64,000 bases of DNA, taken from NCBI RefSeq assembly GCF_050003625.1, contig NC_134397.1, positions 271,058,070 through 271,122,069 of the forward strand, written 5' to 3'. The first letter of the stretch is position 1; every line of letters begins with the position of its first letter. Shown in pieces: positions 55,801-63,179 of this stretch. This DNA comes from Haematobia irritans (taxonomy: Eukaryota > Arthropoda > Insecta > Diptera > Muscidae). A model generated the notes under the pieces. The model saw only the letters and a program-made list of their open reading frames with translations. It did not search any database and was not told where the DNA came from. The position numbers and the translations under genes are program-made.

Positions 55801-56408
55801 TAAACATAGATAAAGGAAACAAAATTATTTTAAATTGGATGAATATTACTCACCTCGTCAAAGAAAACTTGGGTTTTACGTAGAATATGCTTCAATTCGG
55901 TAAGCTCTAAAAAATTACGTTTCAATGCCTCAGCGTTTTGATTGACCTCACGCAACTCATTTTCCAATTTTTCAAAAGTTGCCTATTAAGGAAAAAATTA
56001 AGAAAAAAACATTGTTAGTAAAAACAAATAATTTTGTTTATGCAAGGGCCTACCTCTAAGTCAATCATTTCTCTGGGCTGGGGAGCTTCTGGACTTTCAC
56101 CTGTGTCTAACATGGGGATGCCATCCTTTTTGATTTCCTTTTCAAGATATCTTAGCTTACGTTCCATTTCATCACATCTCCTTACTTCATTCACAAATTT
56201 TCTTTGGAAAGCATTAACATCAGGATTTAGCTGTATTAATTTGTAAATTTATTGTTTAGTTAGTTCTTTTTTGGTTATAGCAATAACATACATCTCTAAA
56301 TTGAACTAATCCCAATTCACCCAATTCTGAGACACAGGCATAGGCAGCCTCACTTTGCAGAAACAACTGACAAAGCGTCATTTCCTCACTGCGAAACAGG
56401 GAACCCAT
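34745..56408 (-). CDS. Vha100-1: V-ATPase V0 subunit a (116 kDa), whole gene
   Basis: Twelve coding exons on the minus strand join with matching phases to give about 837 residues (851 with the microexon), the usual size for this subunit. It is the large membrane subunit of the vacuolar H+-ATPase, with a cytosolic N-terminal half (exons 56408 to about 42430) and a C-terminal multi-span membrane half that forms the proton half-channels. The insect Vha100-1 paralog is known for neuronal and synaptic-vesicle function. The assignment rests on stretches such as [21 protein letters not shown] sequence, [20 protein letters not shown] and [18 protein letters not shown]. The essential channel arginine is present (in SYLRLWAL, residue about 734). 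Introns at 35.1-40.8 kb and 46.6-55.9 kb are swollen by transposons. No frameshift or stop is seen in any exon. Confidence 0.95.
34939..35110 (-). CDS. Vha100-1: Vha100-1 exon 9
   Basis: Starts AA (completing the Gln codon): [57 protein letters not shown]. Last two membrane spans. Acceptor TTCTAG, donor TG/GTAAGT. Confidence 0.94.
35330..37355 (-). mobile_element. hAT-type non-autonomous element, copy 2 (inverted)
   Basis: CAGGGCTGTGG...CCACAGCCCTG ends with GGAGTCGGAGTC arrays and an exact 8-bp target duplication ATCTTAAC (35322-35329, 37356-37363). It is 2026 bp and the inverse of the copy at 446-2531, including the minisatellite and the captured family A fragment (36790-37040). It sits in the Vha100-1 intron between exons 8 and 9. 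Confidence 0.93.
35730..36780. repeat. Minisatellite inside hAT copy 2
   Basis: About 30 drifting units of AAAATTTTATTTCTATAGAA / AATTTTGTC, the inverse of the array at 1200-2200. Confidence 0.85.
37704..38479. repeat. 386-bp direct tandem duplication
   Basis: Two head-to-tail copies (37704-38089 and 38090-38475) start ATTAGTGCATTACAGAACTG and differ at about one base (CCCAACCAATG or CCCAGCCAATG). The junction overlaps by ATTA. It lies directly upstream of the Penelope-like element and could be its paired pseudo-LTRs or a separate recent duplication. Confidence 0.9.
38706..39251 (+). pseudogene. Penelope-like element ORF, N-terminal part
   Basis: Begins [18 protein letters not shown] and has [20 protein letters not shown] and [20 protein letters not shown], the conserved region before the RT in Penelope-like proteins. 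Around codon 165 it breaks where the RT should start, then passes by a frame change into [20 protein letters not shown] (about 39295-39350), which belongs after the palm domain. So most of the RT, including the catalytic aspartates, is deleted. Confidence 0.8.
39356..39925 (+). pseudogene. Penelope-like element ORF, GIY-YIG endonuclease part
   Basis: [20 protein letters not shown] leads into [31 protein letters not shown] (the GIY-YIG core with the conserved Arg) and, after a frame change near 39715, [34 protein letters not shown] and a stop near 39925. The endonuclease nicks target DNA in intact Penelope elements. The frameshift inactivates it here. Confidence 0.82.
40827..41031 (-). CDS. 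Vha100-1: Vha100-1 exon 8 (proton-channel Arg)
   Basis: 68 codons plus one base: [20 protein letters not shown], an acidic His-rich loop, then [20 protein letters not shown] and [13 protein letters not shown]. The Arg in YLRLW corresponds to the essential proton-path residue. Donor C/GTAAGT. The next intron is 5.7 kb and filled by two hAT elements. Confidence 0.95.
41413..41630 (-). CDS. Vha100-1: Vha100-1 exon 7
   Basis: Two bases plus 72 codons: [52 protein letters not shown]. Two membrane spans. Acceptor TTTGCAG, donor AAT/GTAAGT. Confidence 0.94.
41699..42857 (-). CDS. Vha100-1: Vha100-1 exon 6 (largest)
   Basis: 386 codons from [20 protein letters not shown] to [15 protein letters not shown]. 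It ends the cytosolic half ([40 protein letters not shown]) and contains the first membrane spans ([40 protein letters not shown]). Acceptor TTTACAG, donor C/GTAAAT. Confidence 0.95.
42923..43049 (-). CDS. Vha100-1: Vha100-1 exon 5
   Basis: 42 codons after the split Gly: [20 protein letters not shown] and [22 protein letters not shown]. Acceptor CTATAG, donor AAT/GTAAGA. Confidence 0.94.
43680..43825. repeat. Intronic 40-bp inverted repeat (hairpin)
   Basis: Arms 43680-43719 and 43786-43825 pair almost perfectly (AATTTCCGATTTATGTGAGT..., GAAGAACGGGTCTAAATTCA), separated by 66 A+T-rich bases. It lies in the Vha100-1 intron between exon 5 and the microexon. It may be a very short MITE, but I see no clear target duplication. 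Confidence 0.8.
43871..44216 (-). mobile_element. tRNA-derived SINE copy 2, full length
   Basis: Minus strand: head GGGAGCCACGGTGGTGCAAT with A-box-like GGTGCAATGGTTTGC, B-box GGGTTCAAACCC (44148-44160), then body and a short CCTAACCCAACCT tail. About 346 bp. Imperfect 12-bp duplication TCATAATACTAT / TCATAACACCAT flanks it. Lies in a Vha100-1 intron on the gene's own strand. Confidence 0.82.
44217..45440. other. Vha100-1 intron sequence
   Basis: A+T-rich intronic DNA. Nothing recognisable apart from short repeats of AAAAGTGGCA around 44640-44770. Confidence 0.4.
45453..45494 (-). CDS. Vha100-1: Vha100-1 42-nt microexon (optional)
   Basis: A long pyrimidine tract (TTTTTTCTCTCTTAATTTTT) and CATTAG acceptor precede 42 nt that encode [13 protein letters not shown] plus two bases. 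Inserted between exon 4 (ending GG) and exon 5 (starting T) the frame is kept, giving ...[21 protein letters not shown].... A 'MEKSNERED' segment at exactly this place is something I recall from other insect Vha100-1 isoforms. The donor would be CATG/GTTGGT, which is weak; a stronger-looking GTAACA four bases later would break the frame. Confidence 0.72.
45739..45836 (-). CDS. Vha100-1: Vha100-1 alternative exon 4b
   Basis: Encodes [20 protein letters not shown] and [13 protein letters not shown] (98 nt). Acceptor ATGACAG, donor GG/GTATGT, phases 0 to 2 as in exon 4a. Mutually exclusive with 4a by phase. Confidence 0.9.
46469..46563 (-). CDS. Vha100-1: Vha100-1 alternative exon 4a
   Basis: Encodes [20 protein letters not shown] and [12 protein letters not shown]. 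It is 95 nt, starts in phase 0 (acceptor CCGACAG) and ends in phase 2 (GG/GTAAAT). It has the same phases as exon 4b, so only one of the two can be used without shifting the frame: together they add 193 nt. It resembles the alternative N-terminal segment of insect Vha100-1 isoforms. Confidence 0.85.
47433..51068 (-). CDS. LINE ORF2: APE endonuclease, reverse transcriptase, RNase H
   Basis: 1211 codons, uninterrupted. Endonuclease (1-225): [26 protein letters not shown], and GDHFPI in place of the common SDHFPI. RT (about 490-760): [51 protein letters not shown], and the active site [11 protein letters not shown]. The catalytic box should be YADD; here the fourth residue (674, codon at 49047-49049) is Asn. 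RNase H (954-1075) has all of its acidic and His residues: [34 protein letters not shown]-terminal CCHC knuckle (C1159, C1162, H1170, C1175) ends the protein. The single Asp-to-Asn change, a G-to-A on the coding strand, should cripple reverse transcription while everything else looks intact. Confidence 0.92.
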   Translation of the reverse strand: MINVDINLLQWNIQGFLSNKYALELLVSRHNPNIIALQETHIIERNREFLHLPGFKIFHHNKDFNYSKSGIALLVRNDVNVTSHSTSSDNLLFQSVTIDCGRPFTLTNVYKECDVRLDERLLYQINIGRDHLLVGDFNAHSTVWGSAWNSSSGRLWTEFAEERGLVVLNDGSPTLFSTHHTFTAIDVSMCTADVAPNLTWTRLDMPETGDHFPILISSISASHKKRFIPRFIIRNANWSVFRAKLLEYNESFMESDEINRGAAQIARLFRKAANESIPMSRKPSEKRVPAWFNSSIAKLIFQRNKAWKRFRRNRNQGNGMDYRRKCAIVRRECKAAKRQTWARFVNSLDPFLDTRVLWSRVNNLRRERFSTFPSIVTTNGSISDPRRIASSFASYWSSLSSNNSFSSDVISSRDNLDISILIGTDDSFPDLVSPVEVSELDKILQSLKGTSPSLDKLSYPMIRNAPATIKLRLCRLYTKIILRGSFPHAWKRAVLTPIPKPGKNPCNIQGYRPISLISVLSKILEKIIASRLSLFIGDKISPLQHAFRPNHGVHSHGHMLEDVLRRNLSFGKHSLVMSADLEKAFDRVIYTQIISELSSWGVNNTILPLIKSFLTDRCIIVKVDGYFSDTFPLENGVPQGSPLSVILYNIYANSLIEEISNHSDIDYVAVYADNIFAVSSGTPREVQANLVSLNDGIQDWSRRTGAKIPQEKIEFLHVCRKRNCGDDNFSLAGFDICIQSKMRILGIFFSRNLLWNGHVAYLVDRLSKINNLLRLICSKRKGPHIDTALDICRALVIGVLSHGITIYGYTSKRNIRKIEVAMNKCFRTASGLLKSTPTDALMIECRYSDFDGLVEKFSVNLAARALTLPRDGLHEIFWEQVGSNGSGKSSISRIVSRLHGMGIILPSKPRGPISVSSNMIVDIGLSSHRKDFVNPSVFEALLADRIASYGPRTILYTDGSFDGFNTSFSVVRQNSSCLFDIVSGCRLPDGIGVFSAELAAVISAMTYASARPGRTLICTDSLSVSRAIKTNRKSMFNHIFSDYEQMNFVLLWIPSHIGIKGNECADLAAKRALNSSDIVEPPCFPSSIISQYRSFRALRSHEFWNRSHSFLRVINPSIIRSNYAPQLSRSECIFLARLRVGTAIFNTRHYYDDSEPRECNFCNDLLTVEHILSICPSSRIDETIQLILDCSNGDMLPKIHVAIRAHDDIDI
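51106..52527 (-). CDS. LINE ORF1, Gag-like nucleic-acid-binding protein
   Basis: 473 codons from an ATG (TTTTTATATATAAAAATG context) with no break. The N-terminal 200 residues contain a basic stretch ([14 protein letters not shown]) and an RRM-like fold region ([35 protein letters not shown]). Three CCHC knuckles follow at about residues 218-285: [43 protein letters not shown]. The C-terminal 180 residues are Ser/Asn/Thr/Pro-rich and likely disordered. Such proteins coat the element RNA and help form the ribonucleoprotein. Complete frame with all knuckles suggests a young copy. Confidence 0.9.
   Translation of the reverse strand: MNGVHPPNYNPFSVLSLDSSGEKKRKKPNKRPQPIQEDITCNSEIQNHDHLPRYLVATALPNDKHSEPKPLGSYNIFQVGRGLDHISKEYTEVTELKSGDLLVKVNNLKTAEKFLSAKHIDIIPVKISLHSKLNCSFGKIFYEKIKNYSEEEITNQINIKYPGLVAELQKVKKNENGTIVDTGAAIIRFNNIHRPLRIKVGYTMCTVYEHIPNPLKCRNCQKLGHTKNHCKRIALCAECGHPPPHEICTRKFCINCDMESHSSSDPKCPSFLKHKSVNKIKLDNRCTVREAWKIFNSNPSAHLIQPHIPKATFSQVVSGTNPTQISNIHTQHSTLNPQNLSPINSTSPPVTPIKELPSNKDILETNCSKIPPLNKEIINTSSTSTTKYTNNAPSLVANKEHQDNKDSESNSSPNSIQKFNHHDISMSTSGNDLVNDIVMSPCSRAYKNFPDLNVLITPQTYRKTQEKSSDSQI
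52761..53478. other. Vha100-1 intron sequence
   Basis: A+T-rich intronic DNA with no recognised element. The frame at 53046-53237 has no known motif. Confidence 0.4.
53479..54037. mobile_element. TA-flanked MITE, CCCAGCAAAAAAA family
   Basis: Ends CCCATCAAAAAAGCATCGCC and, inverted at the other end, CCCAGCAAAAAAATTTGGAA; TA at 53477-53478 and 54038-54039. Length 559 bp. Subterminal AAGTGGTGCAAAATTGACGC and GGGAAGTGCTTTTGG pair loosely. Non-coding; in the intron of Vha100-1. Confidence 0.7.
54040..54410. repeat. Family B-like fragment
   Basis: ATATCATCCACCATTGGATT at one end and ACCACAGTAGTGGTGGACGA TATAAA at the other form hairpin-like termini as in family B. Internal text is strongly diverged. 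The CCCAGCAAAA MITE abuts it on the left. Confidence 0.45.
54411..55850. other. Vha100-1 intron sequence
   Basis: A+T-rich intron approaching exon 3. No element recognised. Confidence 0.4.
55854..55982 (-). CDS. Vha100-1: Vha100-1 exon 3
   Basis: 43 codons: [20 protein letters not shown] to [11 protein letters not shown]. Acceptor CTTAATAG, donor GAG/GTGAGT, phase 0. The intron that follows is 9.3 kb to exon 4a and contains the full-length LINE. Confidence 0.94.
56054..56230 (-). CDS. Vha100-1: Vha100-1 exon 2
   Basis: 59 codons: [20 protein letters not shown] through [16 protein letters not shown]. Acceptor AATACAG, donor GAG/GTAGGC. Part of the coiled cytosolic domain. Confidence 0.94.
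56292..56408 (-). CDS. Vha100-1: Vha100-1 exon 1 (coding start)
   Basis: Encodes [18 protein letters not shown] and on to ELGLVQFRD (39 codons), the conserved N-terminus of subunit a. The ATG is in CCAAAATGGG, a good Kozak context. Donor GAT/GTATGT. An in-frame acceptor-like TCTAG lies about 28 bp upstream of the ATG (near 56436), so the 5' untranslated region is probably spliced. Confidence 0.94.
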
Positions 56409-56439
56409 TTTGGAGTGACGCCTTCTTCTTCTTCTAGAT

Positions 56440-58510
56440 CAATGTAGCGAAAAATAAACCTCTGTTTATATGCAAGCCAATGGGTTCTGCCTGAGTTTTT
56501 AAAACTAAATTAAAATAAATTATCTGAAAATATGTGAAAAGAAATGTATACGAAATATTCATTAGATTAGAATTAATGTAGAAGACGTGTGAAGTCCAAG
56601 AAAAAATAGAAAATGTCAAGTTTTGAAATTTGATTTCTTCATACACCAGTGCTTTCGATCAACCATAAAATAGTTATAAATTGCATAAATCTCTATTGAT
56701 TTTCTATCGAATTTGTAGAACTTTTTTAATTGAGTTTTGTACATTTTTCTTCTATCGGTCTATAGGATCTGACTGACCCAATTGTTTCATTGTTGTGCAG
56801 GACACCTAAGAAGTTTCAAAAATTCATCTAGCACACTTTTAAAGGCATCTAACAAATTTAATTGCGTCGAAAAAGTATGTTGTTAGTACCCAACGATTTT
56901 GTTATCTCATAAATAATTCAGGTTGATTTAAAACTAAGTTTTATAATTATAAGTATGTATAGAGCGACTATCATCCAAAATTCTGTTACCGGTCATTTTT
57001 GAAATTCTCTACTAGGTATGTTTTATAAGCTGTGACTGTAAAATAAATATTCATGATTCGCTATATCATCAAATCGTTGGCTTATTATTGATGTAGATAA
57101 CTTTTGCATAAGGCTAAAATCAGCACAGAAAAATAAATATTTCATGTTTATTCACAAAACCTCGACTAAGAGTACTTTAGTACTTTACTTCAGTCCGATA
57201 ACTTATCTCGAAAAATTAAGCTTTGAATAAAAAAAAAACTAAATATGGTATTAATAAATATACATCAATTAAAAGTCTTAACAACTTATTAGGAAATTTA
57301 AAATTTTCGGGAATTTTCTCTTTATCATATCACAACATTCACAACATCATATATTTTTAATTGCACTACACAACATATCCATTCCTTTAGATAGTCTGTC
57401 CTTTTACAGTTAGATTATCACTGAACACTATATTTAAAACTAAAGGATAAATTATCACCATTTTGCATTTTGCTTTTTTTTTTTTTGCGTACATACAAAA
57501 GCTTTCTATTTTAAGTCCATGCTCAAAGGCGGACCCGTCTGCAACTGCCGAAAGACATAGTGGATATGTCCATAGTATTTTTTCAACATGTTGATTATAT
57601 ACGTTTTTTCTCTATATATTGTAACTATGACACTGGCCTGTGCATGTATATATATATGCCAGCGATAAAATGTCTAATGTTTATTTTTGTACTAAAGTAT
57701 GTGGATAAAAAATTCCAGCACATCTTTAATTTTTTTATTAAATTTCTTATTTAAAAAATGTTTTAAAAGGTTAGTAGGACTCAACATGAAATTTTTTGGT
57801 CTTAACATTTTTCAAACCACAACAGCATGCTTACGTAATCCATTTAAATGTCCCACTTTCCATGGCTCTATGTTAGATTTTATAAAATGCCAACATTCCT
57901 TGTTCACTTCATGTGTATGCATACAACACAAAATGAATAACTAGGATGACGCTACATACAGGAATACATGAATTTACATCCAATACAGAAATATGCCTAT
58001 ACATTCGAATAAACTTACATACACAATCTTTTATATATATTTTATATATATGCTCCCATTATCATTCACTATCACGACATATACGTTTTGTCAACCTTTA
58101 TATTTCAATGACAGGATTAGGTTTAGAATTTTTTATTTGTCTCTTTGTGAGATCAAAACACAAGAATCAGTTGGTAGTTTGCCAAACAACAAATTTTATT
58201 GTTTATTTGTTGTTATTTTATATTATAACATTGAAGTCATAAGCTACAAATAATTGACTTTTAATTGGGACAATATAGTATAAGGACATTGATGCAAATA
58301 CAAGTGTAGTGGAAAAATTCTTCAATGGCCTTAACATAGGTGAATTCCCACTCTATTGCACACATGAATACATCGGTTTTCATATATATGATATTCACTG
58401 TACTGAGATTTGAGACAGTTCAAAAATGGGCTATTCTCATCACAGTATTTGCTGTATTGCTAATTAACTCCATAAATGCACGATGGGCTTGTTTATTAAT
58501 TTTCTATTTA
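56440..58510. other. Upstream intron or 5' region of Vha100-1
   Basis: A+T-rich sequence without recognised repeats. Frames at 57560-58627 show no domain. If the candidate noncoding exon near 62.9 kb is real, this is part of the first intron. Confidence 0.4.
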
Positions 58511-58513
58511 AAA

Positions 58514-58650
58514 CAAGTAGGGAAAGTCGAATATCGGGCGGGGCCGACTATATTATACCCTGCACTATTTTGTAAATCTACATTTTTGATACCATCTCAA
58601 ATTCTTAAAATTTCTTGGGTGCTATAGTTAACCTTTTTGACGGTCTAGTT
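58514..58650 (+). repeat. Dispersed repeat family A, 5' fragment
   Basis: CAAGTAGGGAAAGTCGAATA, GGGCGGGGCCGACTATATTA and TACCCTGCACTATTTTGTAA match the start of the copy at 7271. Breaks off at about 58650. Confidence 0.75.
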
Positions 58651-58895
58651 CTATCCTTATAGGGAAATTACAAAATTTAAGAAAATTTCCAATTTCCTCG
58701 GATGTGAAAGAGTATGGTAATACATATAAAGTCCACATAATATATATGAAGCGATCATATTTTCACATAGTACTCCGTATACCCGTATTACTTATTTTTA
58801 TCAAGCGATCATATTTAAATTTACACGCAGTACTCGTTTCGAGAGGAACGAATAATAAAAAATAAAAATAAATATAAATATTGATATTGTTATTG

Positions 58896-59297
58896 TTATT
58901 TCAGATAATTTCGTGGGTCGTTAGAATACCATTGCAAATGATCATCTGGCGGCAAAAGTACTTCAAGTTTTTTTAGTAAAATAAAAAATATCTGGACTCC
59001 TTTGATTTCCATGAATAAGCCGTAACATAGCACAGGGTTCAATTTGGAAGCACCATTTTTTACAAAATATATGGCATATAAAATGATGCTGATTATAGCA
59101 TTGTCTATATTATTGATATTCATGCGGGTCAAAAAAGTTTTTATAGGAGGATATTGCTCTACGATTTGTATATCCACACATAGTTTCGACAAGAAATGGT
59201 CAACGCTTTCATAAACAAGACTTAGATTTGTACTCAATGAGCATTGTGTTGTATTATCTTGCTTGTAAAGAATAATATTGAATATTATGCGACACAA
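58896..59297 (-). other. Unrecognised ORF (about 133 codons), possible terminal exon or gene remnant
   Basis: The frame is open from a TGA at about 59304 to a stop after ...DDHLQWYSNDPRNYLK. Composition is protein-like (VYESVDHFLSKLCVDIQIVE, IKTFLTRMNINNIDNAIISI, ASKLNPVLCYGLFMEIKGV) and free of local repeats, unlike its neighbours. There is no ATG at its start, so it would need an upstream exon. I do not recognise the family. Confidence 0.3.
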
Positions 59298-59453
59298 AAG
59301 CCCTCATATCTCTTAACAAAACAATATTGAATGTACAACAATCACGACGATAACAAATACACTCATATTCTACACTGTTTCGAAAAGTATTAATATTTTT
59401 CTGCATTTGATAAAGATCATGATTATATTATAGGTTTAGAGGTTTGCTTACTA

Positions 59454-59880
59454 CACACAAAAAATTTGTCTGATTCAATCACGAAATTAATTGATCTAAT
59501 TAATTTTTTAATTGAAATGTCTTCAAACACAGAAGTGATAGTATCAATTAAAAAATTAATTGAAGGTCAATTAAAAAGTTAATTGATCCAATTAAAAAAT
59601 TAATCGATACTATTATTTTTGTGATTGATTTTTGTTTCAATTAAAAAATCTGTTGAATCAATTAAATTTTTAATTGAATATTTTTTAAAACTCAATTAAA
59701 ATTTTAATTGGAAAAATGTTCGTGAAATTTTTTTGTGTGTACACACAAAAAATTTGTCTGATTCAATCACGAAATTAATTGATCTAATTAATTTTTTAAT
59801 TGAAATGTCTTCAAACACAGAAATGATAGTATCAATTAAAAAATGAATTGATCCAATTAAAACATTAATTGACTATAGAG
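59454..59880. mobile_element. A+T-rich MITE (AATTAA family), one full copy plus a tandem partial copy
   Basis: ACACACAAAAAATTTGTCTG begins both 59454 and 59748. The first copy ends TGAAATTTTTTTGTGTGTA (59750), which is the inverse of its start, so it has terminal inverted repeats. The second breaks off near 59880. The interior is almost entirely AATTAA / TTAATT and CAATTAAAAAATTAATTG. Fragments are at 1-437 and 4505-4680. Confidence 0.7.
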
Positions 59881-60157
59881 TAATACAGATTTGTATAAAT
59901 TATTTAAAGAAAAGCGGCGATTAAAAAAACTACATATGATTCACCAGGAAAACGAAAATAGGGTTTTTTATTGCTCGTAAGGATTTTGTAGTGATAGGGA
60001 CATTCTAAGTGATCTGTGGCATATTTTAAATAAATTGATACCTAATAAATTTACTTATCTAACATCTATGTTTTTATAATATTTAGTACATATCTATAGA
60101 AATAGGCGCGTAGTAGAGTAAATTCTTAATAGTGACGGCATTATTCCGATGAGATTT

Positions 60158-60286
60158 GGGTAGGTATAGTGGCAGCCCGATATTTCAGGTTCACTTTGAC
60201 TATTCAGTACATTGTGATACCACTGTGGTGAACTTCTCTCTTATCACTGAGTGCTTATATGTTAAGCTCAATGACAAGATTTAAGC
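60158..60286 (-). mobile_element. SINE copy 3, 5'-truncated
   Basis: Only the 3' body is present (GGCAGCCCGATATTTCAGGT, ATTGTGATACCACTGTGGTG). An exact 12-bp duplication, CCGATGAGATTT, flanks it (60146-60157, 60287-60298), so the truncation happened during insertion rather than by later decay. The tail is a single GGGTAGG-like unit. Confidence 0.82.
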
Positions 60287-60298
60287 CCGATGAGATTT

Positions 60299-61343
60299 AG
60301 ATTTATACGAATTTTTTCGATACGTTGAGGATTCTAAGGAGTGGTGTCAAAGTCAAAAATTGTTTGCAGGATATCGATGTGGCTAAATATTTAAAAAGGG
60401 TGAGTTTCCGAACAATCTGTTCTTCGAAGAGAAAAATCCCTTTTGGGAACAAATCTACTTTAGCACAAATTATTAAAAAAAAAACAAAAATTTTTTTGAG
60501 TGTAGGAGAAGGGATTTCAAATAGAAAATGTAAAGTAAAAAATTTGGCGGAAAAGCCTAGTTTTCGAGATATCGACATCTGAAAATCGATATTTTCCTTT
60601 ATATTTTTTCTTAATTCTGAAAGCAATTTTCCATGAAATGAATAAAATTCCGTTTTTTGCGTATTTAGTAAAAATTGTACATTTTAAGCAAAAAATATTA
60701 AGTAAGAATTTTGTCGAGATACCGACCCTTAAAAATTGGGTATAGGTGGCCGGCCTTCGGCCGGGATTTGAGACTTTCTCCTATGGACAGGGTCCAAAGT
60801 GGCCTAACGCGAACCCAAAGAGGATAGGTAGCCGGCCTTCGGCCGGGGTTTGAGTCTTTCTCCTATGGACAGAGTCCAAAGTGACCTAACACGAACCCAG
60901 GACATCTCCGGGCCCATGTTATTCTAAATATATTACTTTTATGATGATTAAGTGCGATGGATACTAAATCCAATATACGTGGCAATGAAAACTTTAGGGT
61001 CCCGTAACTCCGAAAATATGTCTTTCCGCCAAAAATTGGTATGTTACATTTTGTGTTTAGAATCGAAAAGTCTACACGCTGGCCAAAAATTGGACCAATC
61101 GCACCACTTGTACTAAAGTAGATTTAAGCCCCCTTTTGTGTCATTTGTAAAAATCACAATCGTTTCATATCGTTGTTTCTCTTTAAATTACTCATGTCCG
61201 AATTAAAACGCACGGGTCTAAAATTTTTAAAGCGCTATATATGTTAGTTTTGACTCACACATGAAATGAAAAAATCCTTGCTATCCTGGTTCGTTACATA
61301 ACGCAAAAAATCGCATGTGGTACAAATCAAAATAACGGGACTT
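60299..61343. repeat. Unidentified repeat region with two 82-bp G+C-rich units
   Basis: 60742-60823 and 60824-60899 are tandem units beginning ATAGGTGGCCGG / ATAGGTAGCCGG, each with the perfect-stem palindrome GGCCGGCCTTCGGCCGG or its one-base variant and the phrase TTTCTCCTATGGACAG. Around them is ordinary A+T-rich DNA with a frame at 60325-60582 that I do not recognise. Confidence 0.65.
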
Positions 61344-61556
61344 ATGCTTTGGTCACACTAGGCAAATATTTGACGTAAATCAAAAAAGAATCCGACGGCA
61401 CAGCCAAACCAACCGACATTTTTAGGTCATATTGGCTATATAACATCATGGTAGGATTATTTTTCAAAAATCGTTTCCAGATATTTAGAAAATGGTTCCG
61501 AAAAAATATTTGACACTGATTTTTTGTCAAATATTTGCCCAGTGTGACCATAGCCT
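61344..61556. mobile_element. MITE with TGGTCACACT ends
   Basis: Left TGGTCACACTAGGCAAATAT and right ATATTTGCCCAGTGTGACCA are inverted repeats of about 30 bp extending through TTTGAC / GTCAAA. About 210 bp, non-coding. Confidence 0.75.
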
Positions 61557-61659
61557 TAGAAGCATATGAACACTATATTGACTATAGGCAACATTGGGCA
61601 TGGGAGAGTTAATGGCTTTCGAATTCGAAATGTACTCAAAATTCCCTTTAATATGCATA

Positions 61660-62023
61660 AGGCCGGTATGCACCTCTAGCGAAATTTTCGGTAGCAAAAA
61701 ATTATTTAAGTCTACAACAAAAAAACAGGGCTGTGTACACAAATTTTAAACCAGCTAATCGCTTTTAAAAATTGTTAATATATGTTCCAAATATTCCTCA
61801 AATAAATTGTTTATTATTTACAGACCTTTTAAAACTTTTACGCACACAATGATTGTAATAAATTAAACGTTTGCTGCCAAAATATGCTTTTGACAACCCT
61901 GTTATTTTCATTAGAGGTGCGTACCAGCTTACGAAATTGAACGCTACCGAAAATTTCGTTAGCATAAATAGCAATGCATTTCTTATGGGAATGAAATTTT
62001 TCGCTAGAGGTGCATACCGGCCT
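61660..62023. mobile_element. MITE with AGGCCGGTATGCACCTCTAG ends
   Basis: Left AGGCCGGTATGCACCTCTAG and right CTAGAGGTGCATACCGGCCT are perfect inverses, with CGAAATTTTCGGTAGC / GCTACCGAAAATTTCG subterminally. A second inner copy of the end motif (TTAGAGGTGCGTACCAGC, about 61911) hints at a nested half-element. Confidence 0.8.
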
Positions 62024-62921
62024 ATATATGAAAAATGGTAAAAATTTTGATTTTTTATACGATTTTCTAAACATGCAATTTATTTGGATACATATATTAC
62101 TTTTAGGTAGATTATATATCGAACATAAATAATAATGAAATTTTTCGGGGCACGCAGATTCGAAAATGGGACTTTTCACCAAAAAAAAATATTTGGAAAT
62201 GGTGTAATTCTGTTGATGTGGTAGTGCATGCAAGTACATCTATGTACTTGAAAAAAATGGGAGTTTTCACCTCCCACCAAAGTTTCTTTGTTGGTTGGCA
62301 TGCAGGAAAAATGGACAAAGTCAAGCGCTACTACATTTGGATATTAGGTGAATCACTTACAACTATATTCTATACAACTATTATTTTAATCAATAGTAAC
62401 ATACGGTACTACAACTAGAACTCTTTTTGCTTTTACGATTTTCATGATTTTTTTTAATAATTACAGCAATTTAAGCATGTTTTCATTTTTTCTTTAATGA
62501 AATGCCTCAAGACATTACAAAAATATAATGAATGCAGTTGACAGAACTTTCCTTCAGCTAAATGTTTAATAGTTTATTATAATAAATATAACTTCTCAAT
62601 AAAATTTATCACATCTTTAGCAAAATTATTTGTCTACTAAATGTTTTTTGTCATTTATGCGTTTTAATTGAAAAATGTTAGCACCACTAATGACTTATTG
62701 CAATTGTTTGGTATACACAATGACACGAAGAAAAATATAACACACGTATACAAGAACATTTTTTTAAGTACTTCTCCTAATATTTGACACTAGAGCGAAT
62801 TTTCACAAGCTTTTATCAAAACCAATCACAAATTATTAGATTTTTAATTCTAAACAATATCAAAGAGTTTAACCAAGTATTTAAACAATTTCTATAAAAG
62901 TTTCCGAGCCGAAACACTCAC

Positions 62922-63000
62922 CGACTTAATTTTTGCAAATGATGAAAGAGAATGAATGAGATGGCAACGCTGATGAGTGTCTTTGGTGTGGCCAGATAAA
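62922..63000 (-). promoter_or_regulatory. Candidate noncoding first exon of Vha100-1
   Basis: On the minus strand, TTTGCAAAAATTAAGTCG/GT followed by GTGAGTGTTTCGG gives a consensus-grade splice donor at 62922/62921, preceded by CAGCGTTGCCATCTCATTCA, which is less A+T-rich and repeat-free. It lies 6.5 kb upstream of the coding start, where an acceptor-like TCTAG is present near 56436. The link to Vha100-1 is inference; there is no direct evidence of transcription. Confidence 0.25.
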
Positions 63001-63179
63001 AAAAATGCAATCAATTGGTATTCGTCTACATGATATTAAGAAAAGGTTGTAATATGCATGATACAACTATACCAATGTCTAGTATAATTATATCGGTTAC
63101 TTTTTTTAAATAGATAATTTAAAGCAGAAAATTTAATTATTTGATACGTACTTACTGTTTCATCTAGATTTCGTCATTT

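Noticed and set aside
61838..62418. Frames on both strands at 61.8-62.4 kb
   Set aside because: They overlap a MITE and A+T-rich DNA and show no domain or conserved motif.
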